From Saxibacter everestensis (GTDB taxonomy: Bacteria > Actinomycetota > Actinomycetes > Actinomycetales > Brevibacteriaceae): a stretch of DNA of 64,000 nucleotides. This document shows, in pieces, positions 8,135 through 18,205 of the stretch. Each line of letters starts with the position of its first letter. The first letter of the stretch is position 1. The stretch lies in assembly GCF_025787225.1 (NCBI RefSeq), contig NZ_CP090958.1, forward strand, positions 2,528,550 through 2,592,549, given 5' to 3'. The position numbers were made by a program, and so were the translations under genes. The notes beneath the pieces are model-generated. The model searched no databases. It was not told the origin of the DNA and was given only the letters and a program-made list of their open reading frames with translations.

Positions 8135-8587
8135 ATGGCCACCCCAGCAATCGCAAAACCACGCAGTGGCTACGACCGGCACAAGAACACCCGGTCCGGC
8201 GTTGAACTGCTGGCCTGGCTGTTCATGCGGCTATCGGGAATCGTCCTGGTCGTCCTGATCTTCGGGCACCTCTTCGTCAATCTCTGGGCCGGAGAAGGTG
8301 TCAAGGCAATCGACTTCGGCTTCGTCGCTGGCAAGTGGGCCTCACCTTTCTGGCAGATCTGGGACCTGCTGATGCTGTGGCTTGCCATGCTGCACGGCAC
8401 CAACGGCATGCGCACCATCATCAGCGACTACGCAGAGCGGGACAGCACCCGGATGTGGCTGAAGCTCTGCCTCTACGTCGCGTCCGCAGTAATCATCGTG
8501 CTGGGCACCCTGGTCATTTTCACTTTCGATCCGTGCCCAGCCGGCGCAGACCCGAGTGTCGTGCCCTCGTTCTGCGAAGCGCTGTAA
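8135..8587 (+). CDS. sdhD: Succinate dehydrogenase membrane anchor subunit
   Basis: Second membrane subunit of complex II. Two in-frame ATGs occur at 8132 and 8135; the second is six bases from GGAGG (8124-8128) and is preferred, although the first overlaps the sdhC stop. The 150-residue protein has three predicted helices. RLSGIVLVVLIFGHLFVN forms much of the first, and LAMLHGTNGMRTIISDY carries the conserved His and the Arg-Thr segment expected around haem and quinone. A short Cys-containing periplasmic tail ends the protein. AAGGAG for sdhA follows immediately after its stop, so the four genes form one tight operon. Confidence 0.94.
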   Translation: MATPAIAKPRSGYDRHKNTRSGVELLAWLFMRLSGIVLVVLIFGHLFVNLWAGEGVKAIDFGFVAGKWASPFWQIWDLLMLWLAMLHGTNGMRTIISDYAERDSTRMWLKLCLYVASAVIIVLGTLVIFTFDPCPAGADPSVVPSFCEAL

Positions 8588-8596
8588 GGAGTAGAT

Positions 8597-10357
8597 ATGC
8601 AGGTTCATCAGTATGACGTCGTGATCGTCGGCGCAGGTGGCGCAGGTATGCGTGCCGCCATCGAGTCCGGGCAAAGGTCACGGACCGCCGTCCTCACCAA
8701 GCTCTATCCGACCAGGTCGCACACCGGCGCGGCGCAGGGCGGCATGTGTGCAGCACTGGCCAACGTCGAGGAAGACAACTGGGAGTGGCACACCTTCGAC
8801 ACCATCAAGGGTGGCGACTACCTGGTCGACCAGGATGCGGCCGAGGTGATGGCGAAAGAAGCCATCGATGCCGTGCTCGACCTGGAAAAGATGGGTCTGC
8901 CGTTCAACCGGACTCCTGAAGGCAAGATCGATCAGCGCCGGTTCGGCGGCCACACCCGTGACCACGGCAAGGCACCGGTTCGCCGCTCCTGCTATGCCGC
9001 GGACCGCACCGGACACATGATTCTGCAGACCCTTTACCAAAACTGCGTCAAGCACGAGGTCGAGTTCTACAACGAGTTCTACGTTCTGGATCTCGTCATG
9101 GGCGAGCGTGACGGCAAGCGGGTTCCCGCCGGAGTCATCGCGTACGAACTGGCAACGGGCGAGCTGCACGTATTCCAGGCGAAGTCGATCGTCTTCGCCA
9201 CGGGCGGCGTCGGCAAGGTGTTCAAGACCACCTCGAACGCGCACACGCTGACCGGTGACGGAATGGGCGTCGCCTGGCGGCGCGGCATCCCGCTTGAGGA
9301 CATGGAGTTCTTCCAGTTCCACCCGACCGGCCTCGCCGGACTCGGCATCCTGCTGTCCGAGGCGGCCCGCGGTGAGGGCGCAATCCTGCGCAACTCCGAG
9401 GGCGAGCGCTTCATGGAGCGCTACGCTCCGACGATCAAGGACCTTGCCCCGCGCGACATCGTTGCCCGCTCGATGGCGAACGAGGTCCGCGAAGGTCGCG
9501 GCTGTGGCCCGAACAAGGACTACGTCCTTCTCGACCTGACCCACCTCGAACCGGCGCACATCGACGCCAAGCTCCCGGATATCACCGAGTTCGCCCGGAC
9601 GTACCTCGGTGTCGAGCCGTACACCGAGCCGGTTCCGGTGTACCCGACGGCGCACTACGCCATGGGCGGCATTCCGACGAACATCGAAGCCGAGGTTCTC
9701 GCCGACAACGACACGGTGATCCCCGGGCTGTATGCCGCCGGTGAAGTCGCCTGCGTCAGTGTTCACGGTTCGAACCGGCTCGGCACGAACTCGCTGCTCG
9801 ACATCAATGTGTTCGGCAAGCGCGCAGGCATCGCGGCAGCGGAATACGCGCAGACGGCCAAATTCGTCGACCTTCCTGACAACCCCGAGACGTTCACCCA
9901 CGACCTGATCGAAGACCTGCGGTCGGCCGAGGGCACCGAGCGGATCGCGCCGATCCGCAAGGAGCTACAGGAAACGATGGACGCCAACGTCCAGGTGTTC
10001 CGCACCGAAGCGACCCTGAAGCAGGCGCTCAAGGACATCGCCCAGTTGCGTGAGCGCTACGCACGGGTTTCGGTCCAGGACAAGGGCAAGCGATTCAATC
10101 TCGACCTGCTCGAAGGCATTGAGCTGGGCTTCCTGCTTGAGCTTGCCGAGGTGATCACCGTGGCTGCCATGCACCGGAAGGAATCCCGCGGCGGGCACTT
10201 CCGCGAGGACTTCGAAACCCGGGACGACGCCAACTTCATGCACCACACCATGGCGTATCTCGACCCCGACGCGGACACCGACGGCACACAGGGCATCCGG
10301 TTGGATACCAAACCCGTCATCGTTACCCGCTATCAGCCGATGGAGCGTAAGTACTAA
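8597..10357 (+). CDS. sdhA: Succinate dehydrogenase flavoprotein subunit
   Basis: Catalytic subunit oxidising succinate to fumarate on the cytoplasmic face of the membrane and passing electrons via FAD to SdhB. The Rossmann motif GAGGAGMRAA is at residues 12-21, and the covalent-FAD His is expected at His42 in SHTGAAQGGM. Substrate-site motifs GGHTRDHGKAPVRR and HPTGLAGLGILLSEAARGEG are intact, as is SVHGSNRLGTNSLLD near the C-terminal part of the FAD domain. At 586 residues it is the normal length. AAGGAG lies seven bases before ATG 8597. The last base of its TAA is the first base of the sdhB ATG, coupling the two subunits. Confidence 0.97.
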   Translation: MQVHQYDVVIVGAGGAGMRAAIESGQRSRTAVLTKLYPTRSHTGAAQGGMCAALANVEEDNWEWHTFDTIKGGDYLVDQDAAEVMAKEAIDAVLDLEKMGLPFNRTPEGKIDQRRFGGHTRDHGKAPVRRSCYAADRTGHMILQTLYQNCVKHEVEFYNEFYVLDLVMGERDGKRVPAGVIAYELATGELHVFQAKSIVFATGGVGKVFKTTSNAHTLTGDGMGVAWRRGIPLEDMEFFQFHPTGLAGLGILLSEAARGEGAILRNSEGERFMERYAPTIKDLAPRDIVARSMANEVREGRGCGPNKDYVLLDLTHLEPAHIDAKLPDITEFARTYLGVEPYTEPVPVYPTAHYAMGGIPTNIEAEVLADNDTVIPGLYAAGEVACVSVHGSNRLGTNSLLDINVFGKRAGIAAAEYAQTAKFVDLPDNPETFTHDLIEDLRSAEGTERIAPIRKELQETMDANVQVFRTEATLKQALKDIAQLRERYARVSVQDKGKRFNLDLLEGIELGFLLELAEVITVAAMHRKESRGGHFREDFETRDDANFMHHTMAYLDPDADTDGTQGIRLDTKPVIVTRYQPMERKY

Positions 10358-11142
10358 TGAGCGTTGATACCCAAGAGCCAGCCTCGAAGGTTGATCTTCC
10401 GGCCCACCTCGGCGGTGGTGGCGGCGAGATCCCCAGCTTCGACTGCACACTGAAGATCGCGCGGTTCCTGCCCGAGGTCGACAGCGAACCTCACTACGAG
10501 GAGTACCGGGTCACGATGCACGGCACGGACCGGGTGCTCGACGCGCTACACCAGATCAAGTGGGAGCAGGACGGGTCGTTGAGTTTCCGCCGTTCCTGCG
10601 CGCACGGCGTCTGCGGCTCCGATGCGATGCGGATCAACGGCCGCAACCGGCTTGCCTGCAAGACCCTGATCAAGGATCTCGACCACAACAAGCCGATTGT
10701 CGTCGAGCCGATCAAGGGGCTTCCGGTCGAGAAGGACCTCATCGTCGACATGGAGCCCTTCTTCCAGTCGTTCCGCGAGGTGATGCCGTTCCTGATCACA
10801 ACCGGACACGAGCCCACCCGGGAACGTCTGCAGTCCGCGGAGGATCGTGAACGGTTCGACGACACCACGAAGTGCATTCTTTGTGCCGCATGTACCTCGT
10901 CCTGCCCGGTGTTCTGGACTGACGGGCAGTACTTCGGCCCGGCTGCGATCGTGAACGCGCACAGGTTCATTTTCGACAGCCGCGACGAGGGCTCCGACCT
11001 GCGTCTCGAAATCCTTAACGATAAAGAGGGCGTGTGGCGCTGCCGCACCACCTTCAACTGCACCGAGGCCTGCCCGCGCGGCATCCAGGTGACGAAGGCG
11101 ATCGCCGAGGTGAAGCAGGCGCTGCTCTCCCGCGCCATGTAG
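10357..11142 (+). CDS. sdhB: Succinate dehydrogenase iron-sulfur subunit
   Basis: Electron-transfer subunit carrying electrons from SdhA flavin to quinone in SdhC/D. All three cluster motifs are present in the 261-residue protein: CAHGVCGSDAM plus ACKTL for [2Fe-2S], and CILCAACTSSCPVFW and CRTTFNCTEACPRG for the [4Fe-4S] and [3Fe-4S] clusters. The first part of the protein (DCTLKIARF) is a ferredoxin-like domain. ATG 10357 overlaps the sdhA stop by one base. It is the last gene of the operon and is followed 60 bases later by a U-tailed terminator hairpin. Confidence 0.97.
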   Translation: MSVDTQEPASKVDLPAHLGGGGGEIPSFDCTLKIARFLPEVDSEPHYEEYRVTMHGTDRVLDALHQIKWEQDGSLSFRRSCAHGVCGSDAMRINGRNRLACKTLIKDLDHNKPIVVEPIKGLPVEKDLIVDMEPFFQSFREVMPFLITTGHEPTRERLQSAEDRERFDDTTKCILCAACTSSCPVFWTDGQYFGPAAIVNAHRFIFDSRDEGSDLRLEILNDKEGVWRCRTTFNCTEACPRGIQVTKAIAEVKQALLSRAM

Positions 11143-11200
11143 CACGGTTCAACCTTCTATCCGCTTCTGCAGCAGGGCTTCGGCAGCGCTGTTTCGATAA

Positions 11201-11238
11201 AGGGGCTATGGACGCGTAACGCGTTCGTAGCCCTTTTT
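11201..11238 (+). terminator. Rho-independent terminator of sdhCDAB
   Basis: An outer stem GGGCTA/TAGCCC (11203-11208 with 11228-11233) and an inner CGCG/CGCG pairing are followed by TTTTT (11234-11238). It lies 60 bases after the sdhB stop. Confidence 0.85.
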
Positions 11239-11297
11239 CGTACACCCGGCAGCGGGGCGGCTGGCATCCGGGCCCGGAAAGCGGCAAGCTGTTTCTT

Positions 11298-12635
11298 GTG
11301 CTTTTTCGATCCCGTGCGATATCTGCCGCACTTGCCGTCCTGCTCCTGGTCGGCTTCGTTACCGGGATCGGCTCCCCCATCTCCGCGACGACCGATCCAC
11401 CGATTACGGATGGCGGCGCCGTGCCGAAGCCAAAGGCAGGAGCCTGGATGGTGGGTGACCTCGATTCCGGCGAAATATGGGCCGAATCGAATATCGATCG
11501 TCAGCTGGCCCCGGCCAGCACGATCAAGCTGCTGACCGCACTGGCGCTTTACCCGGAGCTCACCGACGGGAAGCGCCGCTACAAGGCCCAGGACAGCGAC
11601 GCGGCCGTCGACGGGACGAAGGTCGGCATGGTGCCCGGCTCCGACTACTCCATAGATGAGCTGTTCCACGCGATGATCATGTCATCGGCCAACGACGCCG
11701 CGCATGCCCTCGCCGAGGCGGCCGGCGGTCAGGAAAAAGCCGTGAGGTTGATGTCCGAAAAGGCGTACGAGCTCGGCCTGGATGACACTACGGTCAGAGA
11801 CACCAGCGGCCTCAATGACACCAGCCAGGTCTCCTCAGCCCGGGACATGATGGTGATTGCGCGCGCCTACACGAAGGTGCCGTACCTGATGCAGCTCGCC
11901 GGACGCGAGCAGTTCGGGTTTCCCGGTAAGGGCACCGGAACCAAAGGACGCAAAAAAGGATTCCAGATTCAGAACCACACCCGTCTCGTCGGCCAGTACG
12001 ATGGCGCGCTCGGATTGAAGAACGGCTACACGGTCAAAGCCGGTGGAGCATACGTCGCCGTATCGAAGCGGGACGGCCGAACGGTGGTCGCCACCATCCT
12101 CAATGCCGACGGACGTACCCGCGACATGGCTGTCGACCTGATGGACTGGGCGTTCGCGCAGAAAGCGCCGAAACCGATCGGTGCGGTGAGTTTCGATGGC
12201 AGGATCTTCGACTCGCCAGCCCAAACCCCGCCCACTGCGCAAGCGACCGGTCCGGCCACGACGACCAGTCCGTCAGGCAGCTCGTCGACCTCCGCCCGCA
12301 ATACCGATGTGGCTGAGCCGGGACGGACAGCGGCGGCCGTTCCGCGCCTGGTGCAGGCAGCCTGGCAGGTCGTCTCGGTGAACCGGTGGTGGTATCTCGG
12401 CGGAGCCGTGCTGCTACTGATGGCTCTCACGGCTCTCTTCTTTACCCGCCGCAGCATCCGTGGCGCGCAGGAGGTCGCAGCGCCGGGGGCGGCTGCCCAG
12501 GACCCGCCGCACGCACAGGACCCGCCCGACGCACAGGACCCGCCCGACGCACAGGGCACGCCGGGGGCGGCTACGCCCGCCGACAGCGATGAGCGCCCAC
12601 GCCGCGTCCGCGGTCGGGGTCGCTATCGGGCCTAG
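11298..12635 (+). CDS. D-alanyl-D-alanine carboxypeptidase (peptidase S11, class C low-mass PBP) with C-terminal membrane anchor
   Basis: Exported serine peptidase trimming the terminal D-Ala of peptidoglycan stem peptides. An N-terminal signal helix (residues 8-24) is followed by the catalytic triad of motifs: STIK at 74-77 (nucleophile Ser74), SAN at 130-132 and KNG at 240-242, the Asn variant of KTG common in actinobacteria. A single membrane helix at about 365-382 and a basic tail anchor it. Between them lies a Thr/Ser/Pro linker. The cytoplasmic tail has a hexapeptide repeat AQDPPD (about 397-419) encoded by an 18 bp tandem repeat. Start GTG 11298 has only a weak ribosome site. The last four bases CTAG are shared with the convergent gene's stop codon. 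Confidence 0.92.
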   Translation: MLFRSRAISAALAVLLLVGFVTGIGSPISATTDPPITDGGAVPKPKAGAWMVGDLDSGEIWAESNIDRQLAPASTIKLLTALALYPELTDGKRRYKAQDSDAAVDGTKVGMVPGSDYSIDELFHAMIMSSANDAAHALAEAAGGQEKAVRLMSEKAYELGLDDTTVRDTSGLNDTSQVSSARDMMVIARAYTKVPYLMQLAGREQFGFPGKGTGTKGRKKGFQIQNHTRLVGQYDGALGLKNGYTVKAGGAYVAVSKRDGRTVVATILNADGRTRDMAVDLMDWAFAQKAPKPIGAVSFDGRIFDSPAQTPPTAQATGPATTTSPSGSSSTSARNTDVAEPGRTAAAVPRLVQAAWQVVSVNRWWYLGGAVLLLMALTALFFTRRSIRGAQEVAAPGAAAQDPPHAQDPPDAQDPPDAQGTPGAATPADSDERPRRVRGRGRYRA

Positions 12636-13702
12636 CGACGACCGGCGTCGCCAAGTCCCGGAACAAGGCCGCGGCTTTCCAGCTGCTCAGCAAGCCCAGC
12701 GCCGTCCGAGGCGTACACCCATGGCACGCCGTTTCCCCGGCCTTCTGATTTGCTCCGGCCACCCGCCCAGACCGCCTCGGTGGCGGATAGCTGCCGGATC
12801 GCAACCGCCAGCACATTCTGCGGGTAACGTTCGACGAAGTTGCTGTAGATTTCCTCGTCATGCTGGCCGTCGTCACCGACGAGCAACCACTTCATCCCGG
12901 GAAATTCAGCCGCCAACCGCTCCAGCGCTGCGCGTTTGTGGTCCTGGCCGCTTCTGAAGATCCGGTCGGGCGTCGGCCCCCAGTCGGTCAGCAGCAAGGG
13001 GCCGGCCGGATACAGATTGCGGGAGAGAAAACGCCGCAGCGTCGGCGCGACGTTCCACGCCCCGGTGGAAAGATAGATGATCGGAGTGTTTGCCTCCGTC
13101 GAAACCAACCGGTCGTAGAGCACCGCCATACCGGCTACCGGCGTTCGGGCATGCTCGTTGAGCACGAATGTATTCCAGGCCGCAAGCATGGGCCGAGGCA
13201 ACGCCGTCACCATGACTGTGTCGTCGATGTCCGAGATGATTCCGAACGCCACATCCGAATCAATGATGTTCACCGCGGCGTCGCAAACCGCCGACTGATC
13301 GGTCCGCACTCCGACTGTAATCCTGCCCGGCTCGAACTTTCCGGGCAGAACAGCATCGATTATTCCGCCCCGATCCGCGGTCACCCTATGCTCGATACCG
13401 TCAACGTCCACCGTGACAGTCCTGTTTTTCAGCGGGACACTCATAAAGCTGCGCCATCCGCGAACGCTCAACGATCGTTCGGTGAGCACCTCGCCGCTCG
13501 CGGTCAGCACGACCCGGCCGAGCACCCGGATCCAGTCCTTGCCGCCGTAGCCGACGAACGGCTGAATCGTCTCGATGTAGCCGTCGCGGCGGGCGCGGCG
13601 TTCCCTGAAATCATGAAACGCGTCCTCGAGGCGGGCGGCGCGGTGCAGGGCGTTGCTGGCCGGCCCGGCAAGATCGTCGGCCACGCTGTGGTCTTTCATC
13701 AT
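12632..13702 (-). CDS. APP1-like (DUF2183) HAD-superfamily phosphatase-related protein
   Basis: A 356-residue protein with a C-terminal domain like the catalytic domain of yeast phosphatidate phosphatase App1. HAD motif I appears as SDIDDTVMV, motif II as IIYLSTGAWN, a Lys in GQDHKRAAL may serve as motif III and LLVGDDGQHDEE is motif IV. These residues argue for an active Mg-dependent phosphohydrolase; bacterial substrates are not established. The N-terminal part (to about 130) is a beta-rich region typical of bacterial members. ATG 13702 overlaps the stop of the upstream PucR-type regulator gene by four bases (ATGA), so both are translated from one message. Its own stop lies within a CTAG shared with the convergent carboxypeptidase gene. 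Confidence 0.85.
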   Translation of the reverse strand: MMKDHSVADDLAGPASNALHRAARLEDAFHDFRERRARRDGYIETIQPFVGYGGKDWIRVLGRVVLTASGEVLTERSLSVRGWRSFMSVPLKNRTVTVDVDGIEHRVTADRGGIIDAVLPGKFEPGRITVGVRTDQSAVCDAAVNIIDSDVAFGIISDIDDTVMVTALPRPMLAAWNTFVLNEHARTPVAGMAVLYDRLVSTEANTPIIYLSTGAWNVAPTLRRFLSRNLYPAGPLLLTDWGPTPDRIFRSGQDHKRAALERLAAEFPGMKWLLVGDDGQHDEEIYSNFVERYPQNVLAVAIRQLSATEAVWAGGRSKSEGRGNGVPWVYASDGAGLAEQLESRGLVPGLGDAGRR

Positions 13703-15330
13703 TCGCGCTCATCTCTTAAGACATCATTTGCTTCCGCCGGAAGCCTAACCCGTAGGACCAACTCGGCGACCAGGACATGCTCGTGGTTGTCCAAATCGAG
13801 CCCGGCCAGTTCGGCGGCCCGGCGGACCCGGTAGCGCACAGTATTCACATGCGTACTCTGGCGGGCAGCCACCGCGGCGAAGTGGCCTCCGTTGCAAAGG
13901 TACTCGCGCAGGGTCACGGCCAGAACAGGGTGCAGGTTGATCAGGTCCTCGACCGGCTGGTGCCGCATCGAGCCCGCTGCCGACAGCTCGGCGATCGTCG
14001 CTGCAAGCAGCAACTCGCTGCGCACATCATCGGCGACGACGACCGATTCGTCCGGACGGCGGGCGAGCACGGACAGCGCCGCAACCGCGGTTCGGTAAGA
14101 CCGCTGAATCTCGGCCGATGTCGGTACCAGCGGCCCGATCGCCATCGTCATCCTGGCGTGCACCCGCTCGGTCACCTTCGGCTGCAGTTTCCCGACCATG
14201 TCGGCCAGCCAGCGGGCGTCGGCCTCGGCTGCATTCAGCACCGCAATCACGATGGCCCCGTGCCGGGATGTCATCATCACCGTGCGCCGATACGATTCGG
14301 CGTAGACCGCGACCAGGTTTGCAACCGCTGACCGCACATTCTGGGTGTGCATCCGCCTGCCATCTGCGCCGTCGACCTGTAGCGCGACCGCGGCGACGAT
14401 AGCTGGACGGTCCAGTGACAGACCGACTGCGGCGCCGAACTCCGCGCCGTCGTGTCTGCCGTCGATCAACGCCGAGAGAATACTGTCGAAGAGCAGGGAG
14501 GGGCCAGCCTGAACGTTGCGCTGCTGCACGATCATCTGGCCGACCAGCCGGGCAGCTCCGAGCAGGGCGGCACGTTCCTCATCCGGCACGATTTTGACGC
14601 CGTCAACCTGGATCCAGATCGCACCCCACATCGCTCCGGCAGTATGGATGCCGACCGCTATCCGCGGTTTGATCCCGAGTCCGGGATGCTCGGGAACCAC
14701 GACGATATCCTCGCCGGCGTGCAGCCGCTGATAGACCCCGAGTTCCGCCAGTTTGTCCAGATAGGCCCTCGGCCCCTGCCGCCCGAGAATGGATAACCGA
14801 CGGAAATCGTCGACCTCGTCGCCCTGGGTCGAGTAGGCAAGCACCCGGAAATCATTGTCCTCGATACTGACCGGCCCCGAGGCAATCCCCGATATGGTCT
14901 GCGCGAGTGTGAAGAGATCGATCGGATTCTGCGTTCGCCGGCCAGGCGCCATCCCGATGATGTCCCGCACCATGGTCATCAGCTGTTCCCACTGCATGTC
15001 CGGATGCACCAGAAGCAGGGCGGTTCCCGCCGCCTCTGCTGCGCTGATCAGCTTCCGGCTGTCGTCCGGGACACCCTTGACCGCCACCGTCGCGCCGGAG
15101 GGCGACAGTGCCCGCAGGACTGGCAGGGCGGCATCCGAACGGGCACCGACGACGCAAACCAGATCCTCTGCGAACGTCTCCGGCTCATCGCCAGGCTCGA
15201 CGATGACAACCTCGCGGACGTTCACCGTCCGGCCTGGATCGTGCACCAGCTGCAGATAGCCCGGCCCGAGAGCCTCAACCAGACGGGCCAACGGCACGCC
15301 TGCGTCGGATTCCGCTTCTATCGCACGCAT
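13699..15330 (-). CDS. PucR-family transcriptional regulator
   Basis: Cytoplasmic DNA-binding regulator of 543 residues. The C-terminus carries the PucR helix-turn-helix (HTH_30), recognisable as AVAARQSTHVNTVRYRVRRAAEL near residues 490-515 (quoted only to locate it), preceded by a GGDEF-like/CdaR-type central region and an N-terminal purine-catabolism-regulator-like sensing region. Family members respond to small molecules and usually control a neighbouring catabolic or stress gene. Here the only gene coupled to it is the APP1-like phosphatase, whose ATG overlaps its TGA, suggesting a two-gene regulator/effector unit. The effector is unknown. It starts 12 bases downstream of the YihY stop, so it may be co-transcribed with yihY. 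Confidence 0.88.
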   Translation of the reverse strand: MRAIEAESDAGVPLARLVEALGPGYLQLVHDPGRTVNVREVVIVEPGDEPETFAEDLVCVVGARSDAALPVLRALSPSGATVAVKGVPDDSRKLISAAEAAGTALLLVHPDMQWEQLMTMVRDIIGMAPGRRTQNPIDLFTLAQTISGIASGPVSIEDNDFRVLAYSTQGDEVDDFRRLSILGRQGPRAYLDKLAELGVYQRLHAGEDIVVVPEHPGLGIKPRIAVGIHTAGAMWGAIWIQVDGVKIVPDEERAALLGAARLVGQMIVQQRNVQAGPSLLFDSILSALIDGRHDGAEFGAAVGLSLDRPAIVAAVALQVDGADGRRMHTQNVRSAVANLVAVYAESYRRTVMMTSRHGAIVIAVLNAAEADARWLADMVGKLQPKVTERVHARMTMAIGPLVPTSAEIQRSYRTAVAALSVLARRPDESVVVADDVRSELLLAATIAELSAAGSMRHQPVEDLINLHPVLAVTLREYLCNGGHFAAVAARQSTHVNTVRYRVRRAAELAGLDLDNHEHVLVAELVLRVRLPAEANDVLRDERE

Positions 15331-15342
15331 CAGGGAAGTCGG

Positions 15343-16587
15343 CTACCAGTTCCGGAAGATTCTCTTGACACCTGTAACGACCAGGTTCACGCCGATCACC
15401 GCGGACGCGCCAAGCACGGCGCCGGCAGCTGCGGAGGTCCGCTCGGCGGCACGGGGACCAAAGGTTGGCGGCGTGGCCGGCCCGAGCGGCTTGGCAGCGC
15501 CATAGGCGTGCGGCGCCAGCGGCAAACCGTCCGCCGCGGTCGCCACCTCCATCACACCTGCGGTATGCGCGGCATCGACCCAGCGCACGGTGGCCCATGC
15601 GGCGCAGAGCAGCACGATGCGTCCGATCAGGTTGTACCAGATCAACAGGCCGATCAGCACCCCGGCGGAGGCCAGCAGCGGGTTCGAGGTCGCGCCGCCA
15701 AGCAGCGCCGAACCGAGTGACTTGAGGATGCCGAGGCCGACCGCTCCAAGGAGCGCAGCCTCGCGTTCCAGCTTGAAGCCGAATCGCAGCCTGCCAGCCA
15801 GGCGGAAAACCGCGATCAGGACCGCGGCATCGACAACGACGGCCAGCACAAAGCTCAGCGCCGCCAGGCCGACAGCGCCAACCAGCGATGACGTATCGAA
15901 ACCAAGCTGGTCGAGCAGGGTGCGCGCCGTCCCTGTGACGACGGACAGCGAAGCCGACACAAGTACCCCGATGCCAAGCACGATCAGTGTGCCGAACTGC
16001 AACAGCTTGGTCATCACCGGGCTGCCGGTAGCAACCGGTCGCTGTGCCACCGCCCGCAGGCCTTGCCCGAACGCGTTCAGGCAGCCGACCGCGGTCAGCA
16101 GCAGCGATATTGCGCCGACCACCGCCGTGATGGTGAGTCCGCCGGTGGGGAGGTCGCCGGCGGTGGGAAGCATTCCCGACTCGGCGAGCCCGGGAACTCC
16201 TTCGGAGATCGACGCAATCACCCGCTGCTGCAGCGCAGGGTTGCCCTTGAGAACGAAACCAAACACAGCTAACGCAACCGCCAGCATCGCGAAGGTTGAG
16301 AAGAGACCAAAGTAGGCGATCGAGGCGGCAAACTGATTCCCTCGCACATTGCTGTAGACCGCAAAAGCGCGAAGCGGCAGCAGGGTCTTCAATCTGGCGA
16401 CGAACGCGGTGAGCTTCGGCGCCAGTGCGCCTTCGCCGCCGGCCTGCGCCGCCTCCGCACGGCTGGTTGCGTAGCCGGCAAAACTGCGCATCGCCTCGAG
16501 ATCGAGAGGATCCGGTTGCGTCGGTGGCGGGACCGCGTCAACCTCTTGGGTTTCGGTGCTGGCTCTCATAGCTGTAAGCCTAGCCAT
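15343..16587 (-). CDS. YihY/BrkB-family inner membrane protein
   Basis: Polytopic membrane protein of 414 residues with about six hydrophobic helices in the YihY (formerly RNase BN-like/BrkB) pattern, including FAASIAYFGLFSTFAMLAVAL in helix one and the later GLLIWYNLIGRIVLLCAAWA segment. The tail (from about 345) is a soluble Ala/Pro-rich stretch ending in one more hydrophobic helix. Biochemical role is unproven; the old RNase BN name is an error carried from E. coli. An in-frame ATG at 16569 would shorten the protein by six residues, and neither start has a clear ribosome site. It lies 21 bases after the RNA-ligase-like gene in the same direction. Confidence 0.88.
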   Translation of the reverse strand: MARLTAMRASTETQEVDAVPPPTQPDPLDLEAMRSFAGYATSRAEAAQAGGEGALAPKLTAFVARLKTLLPLRAFAVYSNVRGNQFAASIAYFGLFSTFAMLAVALAVFGFVLKGNPALQQRVIASISEGVPGLAESGMLPTAGDLPTGGLTITAVVGAISLLLTAVGCLNAFGQGLRAVAQRPVATGSPVMTKLLQFGTLIVLGIGVLVSASLSVVTGTARTLLDQLGFDTSSLVGAVGLAALSFVLAVVVDAAVLIAVFRLAGRLRFGFKLEREAALLGAVGLGILKSLGSALLGGATSNPLLASAGVLIGLLIWYNLIGRIVLLCAAWATVRWVDAAHTAGVMEVATAADGLPLAPHAYGAAKPLGPATPPTFGPRAAERTSAAAGAVLGASAVIGVNLVVTGVKRIFRNW

Positions 16588-16608
16588 TCTTCGGTTGGCG
16601 GCCTTCGG

Positions 16609-17136
16609 TTAGGGGCCGAAACTAAACCGATCCTCGAGCCGCCAGCGGCCGTCCTCGCCATGAATGTACGCGCCGAACCCGTGCGCCATGAAGGTGAATT
16701 CAAAGTCGGCGAGCGCGTCCGAGGCGATGTCGAGCTGATCGTCATCAAGCTCGTGCGCCACCGTCACGTGCGGGTGGTAAGGAAAGTTGAGTTGCTGCTG
16801 CAATTCCCCGGTTCGGAGCCTTTCCGACAGGATCTGGCAGTCGCTGATACCTCGGGCGATCGCAACGAAAACCACGGGTGACACCGGGCGGAACGTTCCG
16901 GTACCGCGAAGCTGCATGATAAATGGCGAATAGTCGTCGGCGACGGCTCGAAGCCTTTCCCTGACGACGTCCCAGCTCGCCGCGGGCACCGGCGTCGGCG
17001 GAACCAACGTCACGTGCGTCGGGATGTCGTCGGCCCGCGGGTCACCGAACGATCTGCGCATGTGCTGCAGCTTCGAGCCAAGCGGCTCGGGGATCTCCAG
17101 CGAGACTCCGATCGTTAGTTCGCCAGTGACTGTCAT
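16609..17136 (-). CDS. 2'-5' RNA ligase-family (2H phosphoesterase) protein
   Basis: A 175-residue member of the 2H phosphoesterase superfamily, with the two catalytic HxT motifs present as THVTLV (near residue 40) and PHVTVA (near 120) about 80 residues apart, as in LigT/ThpR proteins. Such enzymes act on 2',3'-cyclic or 2'-5' phosphodiester bonds in RNA or small nucleotides; the physiological substrate is unknown. It starts just two bases after the stop of trpS, so it is almost certainly translated from the trpS message. No accessory domain is present. Confidence 0.87.
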   Translation of the reverse strand: MTVTGELTIGVSLEIPEPLGSKLQHMRRSFGDPRADDIPTHVTLVPPTPVPAASWDVVRERLRAVADDYSPFIMQLRGTGTFRPVSPVVFVAIARGISDCQILSERLRTGELQQQLNFPYHPHVTVAHELDDDQLDIASDALADFEFTFMAHGFGAYIHGEDGRWRLEDRFSFGP

Positions 17137-17138
17137 GG

Positions 17139-18185
<1,047 letters not shown>

Positions 18186-18205
18186 TCAGCTCGGTGCCGG
18201 CTCCC

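Noticed and set aside
8678-9901. Leftward open frame of 407 codons within sdhA
   Set aside because: Antisense to a fully conserved SdhA; no recognisable protein features.
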